Positions 7,883 to 17,432 of a stretch of 54,188 nucleotides of DNA are shown here, in pieces. The stretch is from Bryobacterales bacterium. Its GTDB lineage: Bacteria; Acidobacteriota; Terriglobia; Bryobacterales; UBA6623. The stretch is taken from contig JAPOOG010000069.1 in the NCBI GenBank assembly GCA_026713545.1, positions 1 through 54,188 of the forward strand, given 5' to 3'. The notes below the pieces were generated by a model. It made no database searches. It had not been told where the DNA came from and saw only the letters and a list, made by a program, of their open reading frames with translations. The position numbers and the translations under genes were made by a program. Position 1 is the stretch's first letter; every line of letters begins with the position of its first letter.

Positions 7883-9547
7883 CTATCCGGCGCCATCCTC
7901 TTTGTTTCCCGGTCCCCGCAGGACGCGGCCTGGACGGCTCCCCGTGTGCACGCCGTTGTCGAGGACCACTTCACCGTTAACGATCACGTAATGGATGCCC
8001 TCGGGATACTGCTGGGGATTCTCGAACGTGGCCTTGTCGATGACCGTTTCCGGGTCGAACAGAGTGATGTCCGCCCAGTAACCTTCCTTGAGCCGCCCGC
8101 GATCGCCGATGTTGATTTTCTCAGCGTTCATGAGGGTCAGCTTGTGAATCGCCTCGGGAAGCTCCAGCGTGTTCAACTCGCGCACGTAGCGCCCGAGCAC
8201 TCGAGGAAACGTCCCGTACCAGCGCGGGTGCGGATGCATGCCGCGACGCGGGCCTTCCGGACTGATCGCTGCGCCGTCCGAGCCGACAGAGGTGAAGGGC
8301 TGCTGGAGCGCCAACTGCATGTCGTCTTCGGAGTGATGGAAATAGACGGTCCGCACACTGCCGTTTTCTTCGAGCAGCACGTCGAACAGCACATCGACCG
8401 GATCTCCGCCGCGGGCGTCGATCAACTCACTCATGCGCTTGCCGACGAAGGGCTTGTTCTTCTCATGAGAAAACGACACGAGCAACATGCCTTCCCAGCC
8501 GCCCCCGGTCGCCAGATAGTGGTTATACCAACCAGGAATGCCGTTCAGGATGTCCTGCTTCATGCGGGCTCGCAACTTGGGGTCGCGTAACCTCTTGAGC
8601 ATTTGGACGTTGCCGCCATCGTGCGCCCAGGGCGGAATGATTGCCCGCAGATTGTTTTGGCCCGCCGTGTAGGGATAGACGTGCGCCCGGATATCCAGCC
8701 CTTCCTGACGCGCCTCGTCGATCATGGCCACGACTTCCGACATGCGGCCCCACAAAGCCTTGTCGGCGATCTTCATGTGGATGATGTCCACGCGGATGTC
8801 CGCGCCCCGGCCGACCTCGATCGCTTCGGCGATGGAGTCGAAGACGCCTTGGCCCTCATCGCGAATGTGCGTGGAATAGATACCGCCGTGTTCCGAGGCA
8901 ACTTTGGCCAGCTTCACAAGCTGCTCCGTGGTGACGAGGCTTGCCGGAGGCATCAGCAGCGAAGTGGACAGGCCCAGCGCCCCTTGCTCCATGGCCTTGG
9001 CGATCTCGTGCCTCATATGCCCGATCTCTTCGTCAGTTGCGGGCGTCATAGCTAGCCCCTTGACAAAGGTCCAAACCTGGGTCTGGCCCACGTACGATGC
9101 AATGTTTGCCGCCACGCCCCGTTCTTCCACGTGCGCGAAGTAGCCGCCGAGGGTTTCCCACTCCTGTTCGCCCGGGGCCAACGGCCCTTGGGACCCTCCT
9201 TCGCCCAGCACCATCGTGGTCACGCCTTGGCGGATCATGCTCCCGCAGTTCGGCTCGTCGAGCAGCGTGTGGTCCGAATGGTTGTGAATATCGATGAAGC
9301 CCGGAGCGACGACGAGCCCGGTCGCGTCGATCCGGCGTTGGGCGCCGCTGTCGGCCAAGTCGCCGATTGCAGCGATCCTGGCGCCTGACACGCCGACGTC
9401 AAGCTGCTCTCCGGGAGCACCCGAGCCATCGATCACGATCCCGTTGTCGATGACGAGTTCAAAGGATGATTGAGGTGCGCAGGAGCAAAGAAAGGCGCTG
9501 AGAACCGCTGGCCCCAGTCCGCGAATGAGTGTCTCGCGATATGGCAT
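7883..9547 (-). CDS. N-acyl-D-amino-acid deacylase (D-aminoacylase), probable lipoprotein
   Basis: An amidohydrolase-superfamily protein of 554 residues that would hydrolyse N-acyl-D-amino acids, or related imides, outside the inner membrane. The metal-binding HNH (residues 88-90) follows the strand APGFIDI. STHIRDEG, a His in IIHMK and a late SVGSDG aspartate complete the usual metal set. The N-terminus has a hydrophobic stretch ending FLCSC, a loose lipobox with Cys23. The C-terminal GYWADITLFDPETV segment is typical of the family. The start is the ATG at 9547. A TACAAT box at 9557-9562 is only nine bases upstream, so the leader is very short or absent. Confidence 0.87.
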   Translation of the reverse strand: MPYRETLIRGLGPAVLSAFLCSCAPQSSFELVIDNGIVIDGSGAPGEQLDVGVSGARIAAIGDLADSGAQRRIDATGLVVAPGFIDIHNHSDHTLLDEPNCGSMIRQGVTTMVLGEGGSQGPLAPGEQEWETLGGYFAHVEERGVAANIASYVGQTQVWTFVKGLAMTPATDEEIGHMRHEIAKAMEQGALGLSTSLLMPPASLVTTEQLVKLAKVASEHGGIYSTHIRDEGQGVFDSIAEAIEVGRGADIRVDIIHMKIADKALWGRMSEVVAMIDEARQEGLDIRAHVYPYTAGQNNLRAIIPPWAHDGGNVQMLKRLRDPKLRARMKQDILNGIPGWYNHYLATGGGWEGMLLVSFSHEKNKPFVGKRMSELIDARGGDPVDVLFDVLLEENGSVRTVYFHHSEDDMQLALQQPFTSVGSDGAAISPEGPRRGMHPHPRWYGTFPRVLGRYVRELNTLELPEAIHKLTLMNAEKINIGDRGRLKEGYWADITLFDPETVIDKATFENPQQYPEGIHYVIVNGEVVLDNGVHTGSRPGRVLRGPGNKEDGAG

Positions 9548-9556
9548 AGCCGCGCC

Positions 9557-9562
9557 ATTGTA
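9557..9562 (-). promoter_or_regulatory. -10 box for the D-aminoacylase gene
   Basis: TACAAT on the minus strand, nine bases before the ATG at 9547. It leaves room only for a leaderless or near-leaderless transcript. No good -35 hexamer is seen at the expected distance. Confidence 0.4.
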
Positions 9563-9808
9563 ACGCGGTCGCGACCTTTTCGTTGGTAACGAACCCGTCG
9601 AACATTCGGCTCCGGCCAAAGGGACCATTGCGCTCGATGGTTGTGCAGAAGTGTGGAACACGTGAACACCGGACCGAGCGCCCTATTCCTGGCGAGTACG
9701 GCCCGTAAAGAGCAGCCTCGAACCATCGGGTGTGGAGGCGCCACTTTTCGGAGCCAATGCAGGGAGCGTAATGGCCGTCCGCCGAGGGGGAGCCAACGAG
9801 GCATGTGG

Positions 9809-9814
9809 CATAAT
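9809..9814 (+). promoter_or_regulatory. -10 box for the lipoprotein gene
   Basis: CATAAT ends seven bases before the GTG at 9822. This supports that GTG as both transcription and translation start, giving the N-terminus VRRFPFMTMLAAA with a proper basic n-region for a signal peptide. Confidence 0.45.
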
Positions 9815-9821
9815 CGCGTTG

Positions 9822-10355
9822 GTGCGCCGGTTCCCATTCATGACGATGTTGGCCGCCGCGATATGCCTGTTGCCGGCTTGCCGGCCCGATGTCGTAGTTT
9901 CGCCTCCTGCTGCCGGCGAGCGCTACGTATCGCCGTTCCCGCGGCCGCTGGAGTCCTACGTCGAGATGGATCTCCCCGACGCCGCCCGCTCCATCGTCTC
10001 CGGCGTGAGCGATGATGTCGTCGATGGGCTTCGTTGGGCTGACCGTCGAGCCGTCCTGCGGTTCCACAGCATCCCGTATACCGGGCTCCGATTCCACGCA
10101 GCGTTTGTGCTGCCCGAGCGTCTGATGCGGCGGGTGGAAACCGTCACGTTGCGGGTTTTCATCGGCGGTGAGTTGGCGCGTGAGGCCGAGTACAGCGAGC
10201 CTGGCCGGCATGAGATCGAAAAGAAGCTTTCGCGGGGCGACGTTACCTGGGAGCGTGAGACGGAAGTGATCCTCGAAATGGTCCTTCCCGAGGAGCACCA
10301 CCTGTCAAAGGCCGAAGCCCGCTATCCTCTCGCCGCAGCCGGTTTCCGGTTCTAG
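9822..10355 (+). CDS. unknown lipoprotein
   Basis: A protein of about 177 residues with a basic N-terminus (RRFPF), a short hydrophobic core and the lipobox LLPAC, so it is likely anchored in a membrane by a lipidated cysteine. The mature part, about 150 residues with regular beta-like hydrophobic spacing and Arg/Glu-rich turns, matches no family I know. GTG 9822 is preferred to ATG 9840 because of the Arg pair and the upstream -10 box. ATG 9771, with AGGGAG before it, is a third option. It ends 11 bp before the large membrane glycosyltransferase-like gene, and the two are probably an operon. Confidence 0.65.
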   Translation: MRRFPFMTMLAAAICLLPACRPDVVVSPPAAGERYVSPFPRPLESYVEMDLPDAARSIVSGVSDDVVDGLRWADRRAVLRFHSIPYTGLRFHAAFVLPERLMRRVETVTLRVFIGGELAREAEYSEPGRHEIEKKLSRGDVTWERETEVILEMVLPEEHHLSKAEARYPLAAAGFRF

Positions 10356-10366
10356 ATTCCCGTTCG

Positions 10367-12718
10367 ATGTCTTGGACCGCTTTACAGACACTGGCAAGCA
10401 TCCTGTTCGGAGCCGGTCTGACGGTGCTGACGGCCACACTTCTCGGACGCACTCTGCTCGCCCGGCTGTTCGGCGCAGAGCCGCTGCTGACCCGCGCCGA
10501 AGGCTGGGCTTTCTCACTTGCCACCGGAGCCGCACTGCTGAGCCAAGGGATCTTCCTACTCTGTGCGCTCGGACTTGTTTACGACAAAACCTTTCTGCTT
10601 GTATCCGCAGTCGTCGTCGGGATGTGGTGGCGTTGGGGCCGGGGGTTGCCCGCATGCCCGCCGCCATGCCCGGAGCAAGACGCCCGAATCTGGTGGGTTC
10701 TTCTCGCGACCGTCGCCGCGGCCTATGCGTACATCTACGTTCCCCATGCCCTGGCTCCCGAAATCCAAGCGGACGCGGCCGGCTACCATCTCGGGCTCAT
10801 CGGACATACCTATCGAGCGCACGGCTTCCCCGGCATCACTACGAACATCTACGCCTTCCTCTCGCAAGGCGCCGAGATGCTCTATCTTTTTGCCTACGCG
10901 TTTGGACGGCATACTGCCGCGAAACTCTGCCACTTCAGCCTCTTCGTCGCGACGCTCATCGCGATGGTCACCTTCGCACGGCGCTACCGCGTGGCCCGCG
11001 CGGGCGCGGTGGGCGCCGGCCTGTATCTCTGCGCGCCCGTAGTGGGTCCGGACGCGACCAGCGCTTACAACGACTGCGCTCTGGTGTTTTTTGCCTTCAT
11101 GTCCTTCTACGCCGCGATGATCTGGTGGAGGCAACGCCAACCGGGTTGGCTGATTCTGCTCGGCATTTTCGGCGGATTTTGTTTCTCCATCAAGTACACC
11201 GGAATCTTCGCCGTACCGATGTTGCTGGCTGTGGTCGGCTGGGGAACCTGGCAACGCCTCGGAGACGGCCACAAAGCCCTCCGCCGGCTCGTACTCGTTG
11301 GTCTCGTGGCTTCGTTCTTCGTAGTCCCGTGGCTCGCGAAAAACACGATCACCGGCGGCAACCCGGTTGCCCCGTTCTTCAACAAGTACTTCCCGAACCC
11401 CTATGTGTCGGTGGCGTGGGAAAAGGGATATCGGAGCCTGCTCGCGGGTTATTCTCACGATCCCGAGGTCCGCCGCAAGAACCTGATGGCCGCGCCATTG
11501 GAAGTGACCGTTCGCGGTATTCACCTCCAGGGGCTGATCGGACCGGTCTTTCTGCTGGCGCCCCTGCTTCTGTTTGCTTGGAGACATCCGCTGTGGCGGC
11601 CTCTCATGGCCGCCGCCGCCGTGGCCGTCATACCTTGGTTCTCGAATACGGGGACGCGCTTTTTACTCCCCTCTCTCGTTTTTGTCTCGATCGCGATGGG
11701 ACTGACCCTTTACCGATTGCCGCGCTATCTCTCGCTCGCCGCGGGATGTTTCGTGCTTGCTTTCCACGGAACCGCTTCCTGGCCCTCGGTGATTCCGAAG
11801 TGGCACCCGGAGGGCCTGTGGAGATTGCAGGGCGCCCCGTGGGCAGCGGCCCTGCGCATCGAGCCCGAAGCGGAATACCTGCGGCGATGGGTTCCCTGGC
11901 ATCGAACCGCAGAGTTCATCGCGAAACAAGGCGACGCCGAGACGCGCGTCCTCAGTCTCGAGCCGCTGCCGGAGGCCTACTTCCCGGCCCGTCTATGGGT
12001 CTCTTACCAGGGAGCACGGAACGAGGCCGTCACGCGCGTGTTGCTCACCGGAACCGGTTTGAAACACGACTTCTGGCCATCGCGACGGCTCACGGCCGAG
12101 TGGCCCGGCCAGGATCTCAGCGGCCTGCGTATTGAACAAAGGGGATCTCACGAGACGAGCGAGTGGAGCCTGTCGGAGATCCGCCTCTTCTGGGAGACAC
12201 AAGAGTTCGTCCCTCAATCCGACTGGAAGATTCGAGCCTGGCCGTTCCCATGGGGCGCCGCCCGGGCCTTTGACGGCAACCCGTGGACCCCCTGGATCAC
12301 CTGGGAGCCGGTGCAGCCGGACACCTTCATCGAAGCTGTATTCCCAGAAGCGTTGCCGCTGAACCGAGCGGTGATCATCCATCCCACCAACCAGCACTTT
12401 TCGGAGTTTGCCTATTTTGGCAGGAATGCGCATGGAGAATGGCGCCTGCTGGAGGCAACGTCCTCCGAAGAGTTTCTTCCGGTGCGTCTGGCTGAAGGAC
12501 GAGCTTGGGCGGGTCAAGAGCTGTACCGTCAGGGAATCGACTATCTCGTCGGCAACACTTCAGGGGACGGCTACAACATGATCGTACCGGTGATCGAAAG
12601 CGACCCGTCCGCCTGGGGTCTTACGAAGGTCTTTGAGGACGGCTCTTTGCGGACCTACCGCATTCTGGGGCCGGCTGCTGCTCGTTCTCACGACGGTGGC
12701 GCTTCCGCAGAGCGTTGA
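10367..12718 (+). CDS. GT-C (GT39/PMT-like) membrane protein with C-terminal discoidin-like region
   Basis: A 783-residue protein. The first 470 residues hold about ten to eleven hydrophobic helices, and an acidic loop, APEIQADAAGYHLG near residue 130, is placed as in membrane glycosyltransferases that use lipid-linked sugars. The remaining 300 or so residues are soluble. A stretch with FDGNPWTPWITWEPV is built like the ligand-loop region of F5/8 type C (discoidin) carbohydrate-binding domains. A sugar transfer or export role is inferred; no catalytic motif is conclusive. The ATG at 10367 follows the lipoprotein gene closely, and its partner role is unknown. Confidence 0.6.
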   Translation: MSWTALQTLASILFGAGLTVLTATLLGRTLLARLFGAEPLLTRAEGWAFSLATGAALLSQGIFLLCALGLVYDKTFLLVSAVVVGMWWRWGRGLPACPPPCPEQDARIWWVLLATVAAAYAYIYVPHALAPEIQADAAGYHLGLIGHTYRAHGFPGITTNIYAFLSQGAEMLYLFAYAFGRHTAAKLCHFSLFVATLIAMVTFARRYRVARAGAVGAGLYLCAPVVGPDATSAYNDCALVFFAFMSFYAAMIWWRQRQPGWLILLGIFGGFCFSIKYTGIFAVPMLLAVVGWGTWQRLGDGHKALRRLVLVGLVASFFVVPWLAKNTITGGNPVAPFFNKYFPNPYVSVAWEKGYRSLLAGYSHDPEVRRKNLMAAPLEVTVRGIHLQGLIGPVFLLAPLLLFAWRHPLWRPLMAAAAVAVIPWFSNTGTRFLLPSLVFVSIAMGLTLYRLPRYLSLAAGCFVLAFHGTASWPSVIPKWHPEGLWRLQGAPWAAALRIEPEAEYLRRWVPWHRTAEFIAKQGDAETRVLSLEPLPEAYFPARLWVSYQGARNEAVTRVLLTGTGLKHDFWPSRRLTAEWPGQDLSGLRIEQRGSHETSEWSLSEIRLFWETQEFVPQSDWKIRAWPFPWGAARAFDGNPWTPWITWEPVQPDTFIEAVFPEALPLNRAVIIHPTNQHFSEFAYFGRNAHGEWRLLEATSSEEFLPVRLAEGRAWAGQELYRQGIDYLVGNTSGDGYNMIVPVIESDPSAWGLTKVFEDGSLRTYRILGPAAARSHDGGASAER

Positions 12719-12918
12719 CTCATCCTGGTTCTTGCATGAGCCATTCATCCCGACTCCCAACGCGATCTATAACACCTGCTTGTGCCGGGTGCCTTAACTT
12801 CAGCGTGGCGTACATCCCCAAGAATAGAGATTTCCAGAACAACTACACTTCGCCAAGGCATTGGTTCAGGCTGTTTCGCGGCACCAAGGCATGCAGGTTA
12901 TTCTAGTTTGAGGGGGGC

Positions 12919-14388
12919 ATGACAGCGCGATCGATACTGGATCTACCGGGAATCAGGGAACTCCATTCTCGCAACCTGCTTTTCCCCGCTGTCATCTTGC
13001 TGGCTGTCGTCGCTGTTCTGCTGCACGGAGCGTTCGCCCCGCCAGTTCACGAAGAATCGGCGGAAGAGGCCACGAAGCCGCTTGGCCCTCCTCCTGCTTT
13101 CCGCCCGGACTATGAAAAGACACCCCTTGCCTATACGGCCGACTATTGGTTGCAGGTCGGCGAGCAGTGGCGTCCTCACATCATCTTGATCGGCAGCGAC
13201 CCAACTCCAGCGATCGTCGTTGCTCCGCAGTTGGCCGTAAGCTCGGTCGAAACGGCAGATGATTTGATCGCCGAGGAGTTGGCTCTCAGCATCACCGCCG
13301 TCGAAGCCAGAAGCGAGACCGACGGCGCATCGGGTGCAGACCGTACGCTTGACGAAGAGAGCAACGGTCCACCGCTCCCCAGGAGTGACGAGAAGCCCTA
13401 TCGGCTGATCTCGGTGAATACGGATCATGAGGTCGCCGTCTTTGCTCTCGCGACCGCGACGCCTCCCGCCCCGCTGGCGGACTTGAACGAATTGCAGTCC
13501 GGCGCATACGCGGCCGCTCTCAGCCTGAATCCTGACGGCTCGTTGCGGATCACTCCGGGTGTCGTGGTGTCAGCTCAAGTGGCCACGGACTATCCGGAAC
13601 GGGGGAGATTAGTCGGTGAGACGATGGACTTGGCAATTCCCTTTCCTGAAGAGACCCGCGTAGCGGCGATCGCCGACCTGGACGGCGGGCTCCTCGGAGT
13701 GGCTTTCGAAACCAAGGACGGGTTGAAGATCATCCCGGCCCACCGGGTCAGAGACATCGCTCGTGACGCCAACGAGGCGCAGCCGTGCGTGAGCATAACG
13801 ACGCAAGATCTTGGCGAGCCGATGCGGAAGCTGTTAGGCGTGACGGCAGGCGTATTCGTCGAGAATGTCAGAGAGGAAGCCTTCTTCCCGGAACCGTCGA
13901 TCCGTGCCGGGGACATTATTCTTCGATGGGCGGGCGAGACCGTTCCTACCCGGGAGGTATTCGAGAAATTGTATCGGGTGCAGGAGCCCGGGAGGCTCGT
14001 ACGCTACTTGGTGCTGCGAGACGGACGTCGTGTTTCCGGAGCTACCCGCATGCCCGATCCGCGATGCCGTCCTGTGTCGCTGGGGATCGTCCCATTCAAG
14101 AACATGGGGCTCGTTATGAGATGGGAAAGCGCGCCGACATCCGTCGGGATGTCCGCCGGCTGGAGGGTAATAAGTGTAGTCGCCGGTTCCTCGGCGGAGA
14201 CAGCCGGTCTGCAGCGTGATGATCTGATCGTCGCTGTCCAGGGCCGCACGCTGAGACCCGATTCCCCCCGCAATGCCCTGGAAAGGCTTGAGCGAGGCTC
14301 CCAGCCCTCGGTTTTGACGGTCTCGCGGCAAGGACGATTGAAGCTCGTCACGATGCTGCGTGAACCGACTTCCAAATCGGGCAATTAA
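12919..14388 (+). CDS. membrane-anchored HtrA-like protein with two PDZ domains and no protease triad
   Basis: A 489-residue protein. An N-terminal membrane helix (about residues 20-38) is followed by a Pro/Glu-rich linker and a beta-rich domain spaced like a trypsin-type domain. The GNSGGP serine motif is replaced by DGGLLGVAF and no catalytic His is apparent, so proteolysis is unlikely. Two PDZ domains follow: one around residues 295-370 with IRAGDIILRWAG, one around 395-475 with AETAGLQRDDLIVAVQG. RBS GGGGGG lies before the ATG at 12919. It ends 13 bp before a ClC transporter gene, so it may be a scaffold or sensor for that transporter or for envelope stress. Confidence 0.65.
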   Translation: MTARSILDLPGIRELHSRNLLFPAVILLAVVAVLLHGAFAPPVHEESAEEATKPLGPPPAFRPDYEKTPLAYTADYWLQVGEQWRPHIILIGSDPTPAIVVAPQLAVSSVETADDLIAEELALSITAVEARSETDGASGADRTLDEESNGPPLPRSDEKPYRLISVNTDHEVAVFALATATPPAPLADLNELQSGAYAAALSLNPDGSLRITPGVVVSAQVATDYPERGRLVGETMDLAIPFPEETRVAAIADLDGGLLGVAFETKDGLKIIPAHRVRDIARDANEAQPCVSITTQDLGEPMRKLLGVTAGVFVENVREEAFFPEPSIRAGDIILRWAGETVPTREVFEKLYRVQEPGRLVRYLVLRDGRRVSGATRMPDPRCRPVSLGIVPFKNMGLVMRWESAPTSVGMSAGWRVISVVAGSSAETAGLQRDDLIVAVQGRTLRPDSPRNALERLERGSQPSVLTVSRQGRLKLVTMLREPTSKSGN

Positions 14389-14401
14389 CAGCCGCAGGCG
14401 C

Positions 14402-15844
14402 ATGAGAAACCTGATCCGTCCCGCCTTCGAGCTGACCAAGAAGGTTCTTACACGCCTGCGCGCCATGGAGCGGATGGGGCGCCGAGTAATGCCGCGCGTT
14501 CCTGCTTGGGGGTGGGCGCTGATCTGGCTGCGCTCCTCGTTCCTGCCGTCACAGAACTACCTCATCATTCTGGCTGTCGTCGTCGGCATCCTGACAGGCT
14601 TCGGATCGGTGGGTTTCGTGATGGTGCTCTACGCGATCGGCGACTTCGCCCAGGGTATGGCATCGACGGTATTGGGGATGTTCGGGCCCGCGCAGCTTGT
14701 TCTGTTGCCGGCACTGGGCGGGTTGATGGTAGGGCCGCTGATTCAACGATTCGCGAAAGAAGCCAAGGGTCACGGCGTGCCCGAAGTGATGACGGCATTA
14801 GCGACTCGCGGCGGCGTCATACGCACCCGCGTCGTGATGGTGAAAATCATCGCATCGTCGCTGACGATCGGATTCGGGGGGACGGCCGGCCGTGAAGGTC
14901 CGATGGTGCAAATCGGCGCGGCTCTGGGGTCCGCGATCGGCCAGTGGGCCCGCCTGACCGCCAGGAACATCCGGACCCTCGTGGCCTGCGGCGCCGCGGG
15001 CGGCGTGGCGGCTACCTTCAACGCGCCGATCGCCGGCGCCATTTTCGCAATGGAAGTCCTGGTGGGGCGTATTCAGACGGATTTTCTACTCGTTCTGCTG
15101 ACTTCGCTAAGCTCCAGCATCATTGCGAGGCACTATTTGGGAGACGACCCGGCGGTTCACGCGCCGGCCTATTACCTCATCAGTCCGGGGGAACTCCCGC
15201 TCTACTTCATCATGGGCATCGTGGTCGGTTTGGCAGCCGTTTCCTACGTGAGACTGCTCTACGCCAGCGAGGATTTCTTCGGCAAGTGGAACTTTCCAGA
15301 GCACTTGAAGCCTGCGGTGGGCGGGCTTGTGGTGGGATTGATTCTGCGGTTCTTCCCCGAGGTTTACGGTTCCGGCTTCCCGGCCATCGAATCGGCACTA
15401 TGGACTCGCTATACGTGGAGTCTCCTACTGTGTCTATTCGCGATGGAGATGCTGGCGAACTGCGCGACACTGGGCTCGGGCGGCTCGGGCGGCGTGTTCG
15501 CACCGGGGCTCTATATGGGCGCCATGCTGGGCGGCGCTTTCGGAGCCGTCGTCCACTTCGTATATCCGGACTGGACGGCAACGTCGGGCGCCTATGCAAT
15601 GGTTGGGATGGCGGCCTTCTTCGCGGCGGCGGCGAAGGCCCCCACAACCTCGATCCTGATTCTATTCGAGATGACCGGTGACTACCACATCATGCTTCCC
15701 TTGATGGCAGCGACGGTGGGCAGCGTGTATCTTTCCCACCGCTTGATGCCGTACAGCATCTATATTCTGAAGCTGAATCGGCGCGGGATTGCCTATCCCT
15801 ACTCGGATGAAGAAGCCGATGCGGCACAACCGCGCGCGATGTAG
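14402..15844 (+). CDS. ClC-family chloride channel / chloride-proton antiporter
   Basis: A 480-residue membrane protein with the ClC ion-pathway motifs: GHGVP at 123-127 (the GSGIP position), GREGP at 163-167 with the gating glutamate at 165, and GVFAP near 373. A glutamate at 218 in AIFAMEVL sits where the internal proton glutamate lies in E. coli ClC, so H+-coupled exchange rather than a passive channel is more likely. No C-terminal CBS domains are present. The ATG at 14402 is 13 bp after the PDZ gene. An earlier in-frame ATG at 14360 overlaps that gene. Co-transcription with the PDZ protein is likely. Confidence 0.9.
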   Translation: MRNLIRPAFELTKKVLTRLRAMERMGRRVMPRVPAWGWALIWLRSSFLPSQNYLIILAVVVGILTGFGSVGFVMVLYAIGDFAQGMASTVLGMFGPAQLVLLPALGGLMVGPLIQRFAKEAKGHGVPEVMTALATRGGVIRTRVVMVKIIASSLTIGFGGTAGREGPMVQIGAALGSAIGQWARLTARNIRTLVACGAAGGVAATFNAPIAGAIFAMEVLVGRIQTDFLLVLLTSLSSSIIARHYLGDDPAVHAPAYYLISPGELPLYFIMGIVVGLAAVSYVRLLYASEDFFGKWNFPEHLKPAVGGLVVGLILRFFPEVYGSGFPAIESALWTRYTWSLLLCLFAMEMLANCATLGSGGSGGVFAPGLYMGAMLGGAFGAVVHFVYPDWTATSGAYAMVGMAAFFAAAAKAPTTSILILFEMTGDYHIMLPLMAATVGSVYLSHRLMPYSIYILKLNRRGIAYPYSDEEADAAQPRAM

Positions 15845-15969
15845 GTGCGACCGCCTGTACTGGAATCTGGGGCGCAGAGCGGAAGATTGATGGCACCCTG
15901 TTCTCGTTCTCCGCTGAAGGTTTCCGAAGGCTACAGAAGAACCGTTTGGAAGACGACGGGAGCGAGCAA

Positions 15970-17283
15970 TCACGCGCGCGTCAGCAGGAACTCGGCGATC
16001 TTTCCCGGGTCGTTCGGCATCACGACGGGCTGATTGCCTAATGTCGATGTCAGCCTGTCGCCGCCGGGCGTTTCGATCCGACCCGTGTGGTAGCGATAGA
16101 CGTAGTCGGGGTCTTTGAGCAAGTGTCCGGTGAGGACTCCGACAACATCGGCGTCCTCGGCGATGACGCCCCGCGAGCAAAGTTTCCTGGCGCCTGCGAG
16201 CGAAGCCGCCGAAGCGGGCTCGCAGCCGATTCCGCTGCGTCCGATGATCGCCTTGGCATCCGCGATTTCCTGTTCGGTGACGGACTCGACCACGCCACCG
16301 CTGGACTGCACTTCGCGTAGCGCCTTCTCCCACGAAACGGGCGCACCGATTCGGATGGCCGTCGCCAAGGTTTCCGGATTCTCGACGTTCTGGATGGCCC
16401 CGCCCGTGCCGCTCTGGAAAAGGTGGAAGAACGGCGCTGCGCCCGCCGCCTGGACAACTGCAAGCTTCGGAAGTCGATCGATGACGCCCACCTCTTTCAA
16501 CTCTCGCAGTCCCTTGCCGAGTGCAGAAACATTGCCGAGATTGCCACCGGGCAAGACGAGCCAATCCGGAACTTGCCAGCCGCGTTGGTCGAGCATTTCG
16601 ATCGCAATGGTTTTCTGGCCTTCGATTCGGAAGGGATTGATGGAGTTGAGCAGATAAATCCCCAACTCTTCGGCGAGCCGTCGCACAAGAGCGAGGATCT
16701 GGTCGAAGTTGGCCTCGACCTGGATCGTCAGCGCTCCGTATTCAAGCGCCTGGGCCAGCTTTCCGTAAGCGATCTTTCCGTAGGGCAGGAAAATGACGGC
16801 TTGCAAGCCGCCGGCTGCCGCGTAGGCCGCCATCGACGCGGAGGTGTTGCCGGTCGAGACACAGGCCACCCGTTTCATGCCAAGCGCACGTGCTTGCGCG
16901 ATGCCAGCGGTCATTCCGTTGTCCTTGAACGAGGCGGACGGGTTGTAGCCCTGGTGCTTGAACTGGATGTGATCGAGCCGCGCGTAGGCTGCTGCGCCGG
17001 GAGCATCGAGCAGCGGCGTGTTTCCCTCTTGCAGGGTGACGATGTGCTTCGTGTCGCCAAGGAACGGCAGGAGATCCCGGAAACGCCAGACTCCGCTTAC
17101 ATCGAGTGGCTCTCGGCTGAGGAGGCGGCCGTCCCACATGGCGGTAAGCGCGGCGGGCTTCAGGGGCGCGAAGTCGTAGCGAGCTTCGAGCAGTCTGCCG
17201 CAGCGAGGGCATTCGTAGAGTACGGCGTCAATCGGGAAGCGCTCCGGACAGCCGGGGTTGAAGCAGACGAGTTCAGCGGACAT
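15970..17283 (-). CDS. thrC: threonine synthase
   Basis: PLP-dependent enzyme making threonine from O-phosphohomoserine. The 437-residue protein has an N-terminal four-cysteine knuckle (Cys7, 12, 25, 28) seen in the plant/archaeal-type branch, LQEGNTPLL near 85, the PLP lysine Lys120 in SASFKDNG, VSTGNTSASMAAYAAA and the phosphate-binding GGNLGNVSA loop. The ATG at 17283 is preferred over a start at 17313 because the family begins at the cysteine knuckle. No other threonine-pathway gene is nearby. Confidence 0.9.
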   Translation of the reverse strand: MSAELVCFNPGCPERFPIDAVLYECPRCGRLLEARYDFAPLKPAALTAMWDGRLLSREPLDVSGVWRFRDLLPFLGDTKHIVTLQEGNTPLLDAPGAAAYARLDHIQFKHQGYNPSASFKDNGMTAGIAQARALGMKRVACVSTGNTSASMAAYAAAGGLQAVIFLPYGKIAYGKLAQALEYGALTIQVEANFDQILALVRRLAEELGIYLLNSINPFRIEGQKTIAIEMLDQRGWQVPDWLVLPGGNLGNVSALGKGLRELKEVGVIDRLPKLAVVQAAGAAPFFHLFQSGTGGAIQNVENPETLATAIRIGAPVSWEKALREVQSSGGVVESVTEQEIADAKAIIGRSGIGCEPASAASLAGARKLCSRGVIAEDADVVGVLTGHLLKDPDYVYRYHTGRIETPGGDRLTSTLGNQPVVMPNDPGKIAEFLLTRA

Positions 17284-17432
17284 CCGGAGTTCCCGAAAGG
17301 CGGGAGACCTCATCGTACCAGCGAGTGGGTAATTCGATACGGCCGGGTAGAGTGCTCTTCACGGGAATCCGAATCGAGTCAAGTTGCCGACGCCGCACAG
17401 GAACCGAGGCGGTTTGACGGCGGCAGGCAGCG

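Noticed and set aside
10372..12135. 587-codon frame inside the GT39-like gene
   Set aside because: Arg/Ser/Pro-rich frame shadow of the true membrane protein; no family features.
12719..12918. Small plus-strand frame between the GT39-like and PDZ genes
   Set aside because: No ribosome site, no family, and composition unlike a protein.
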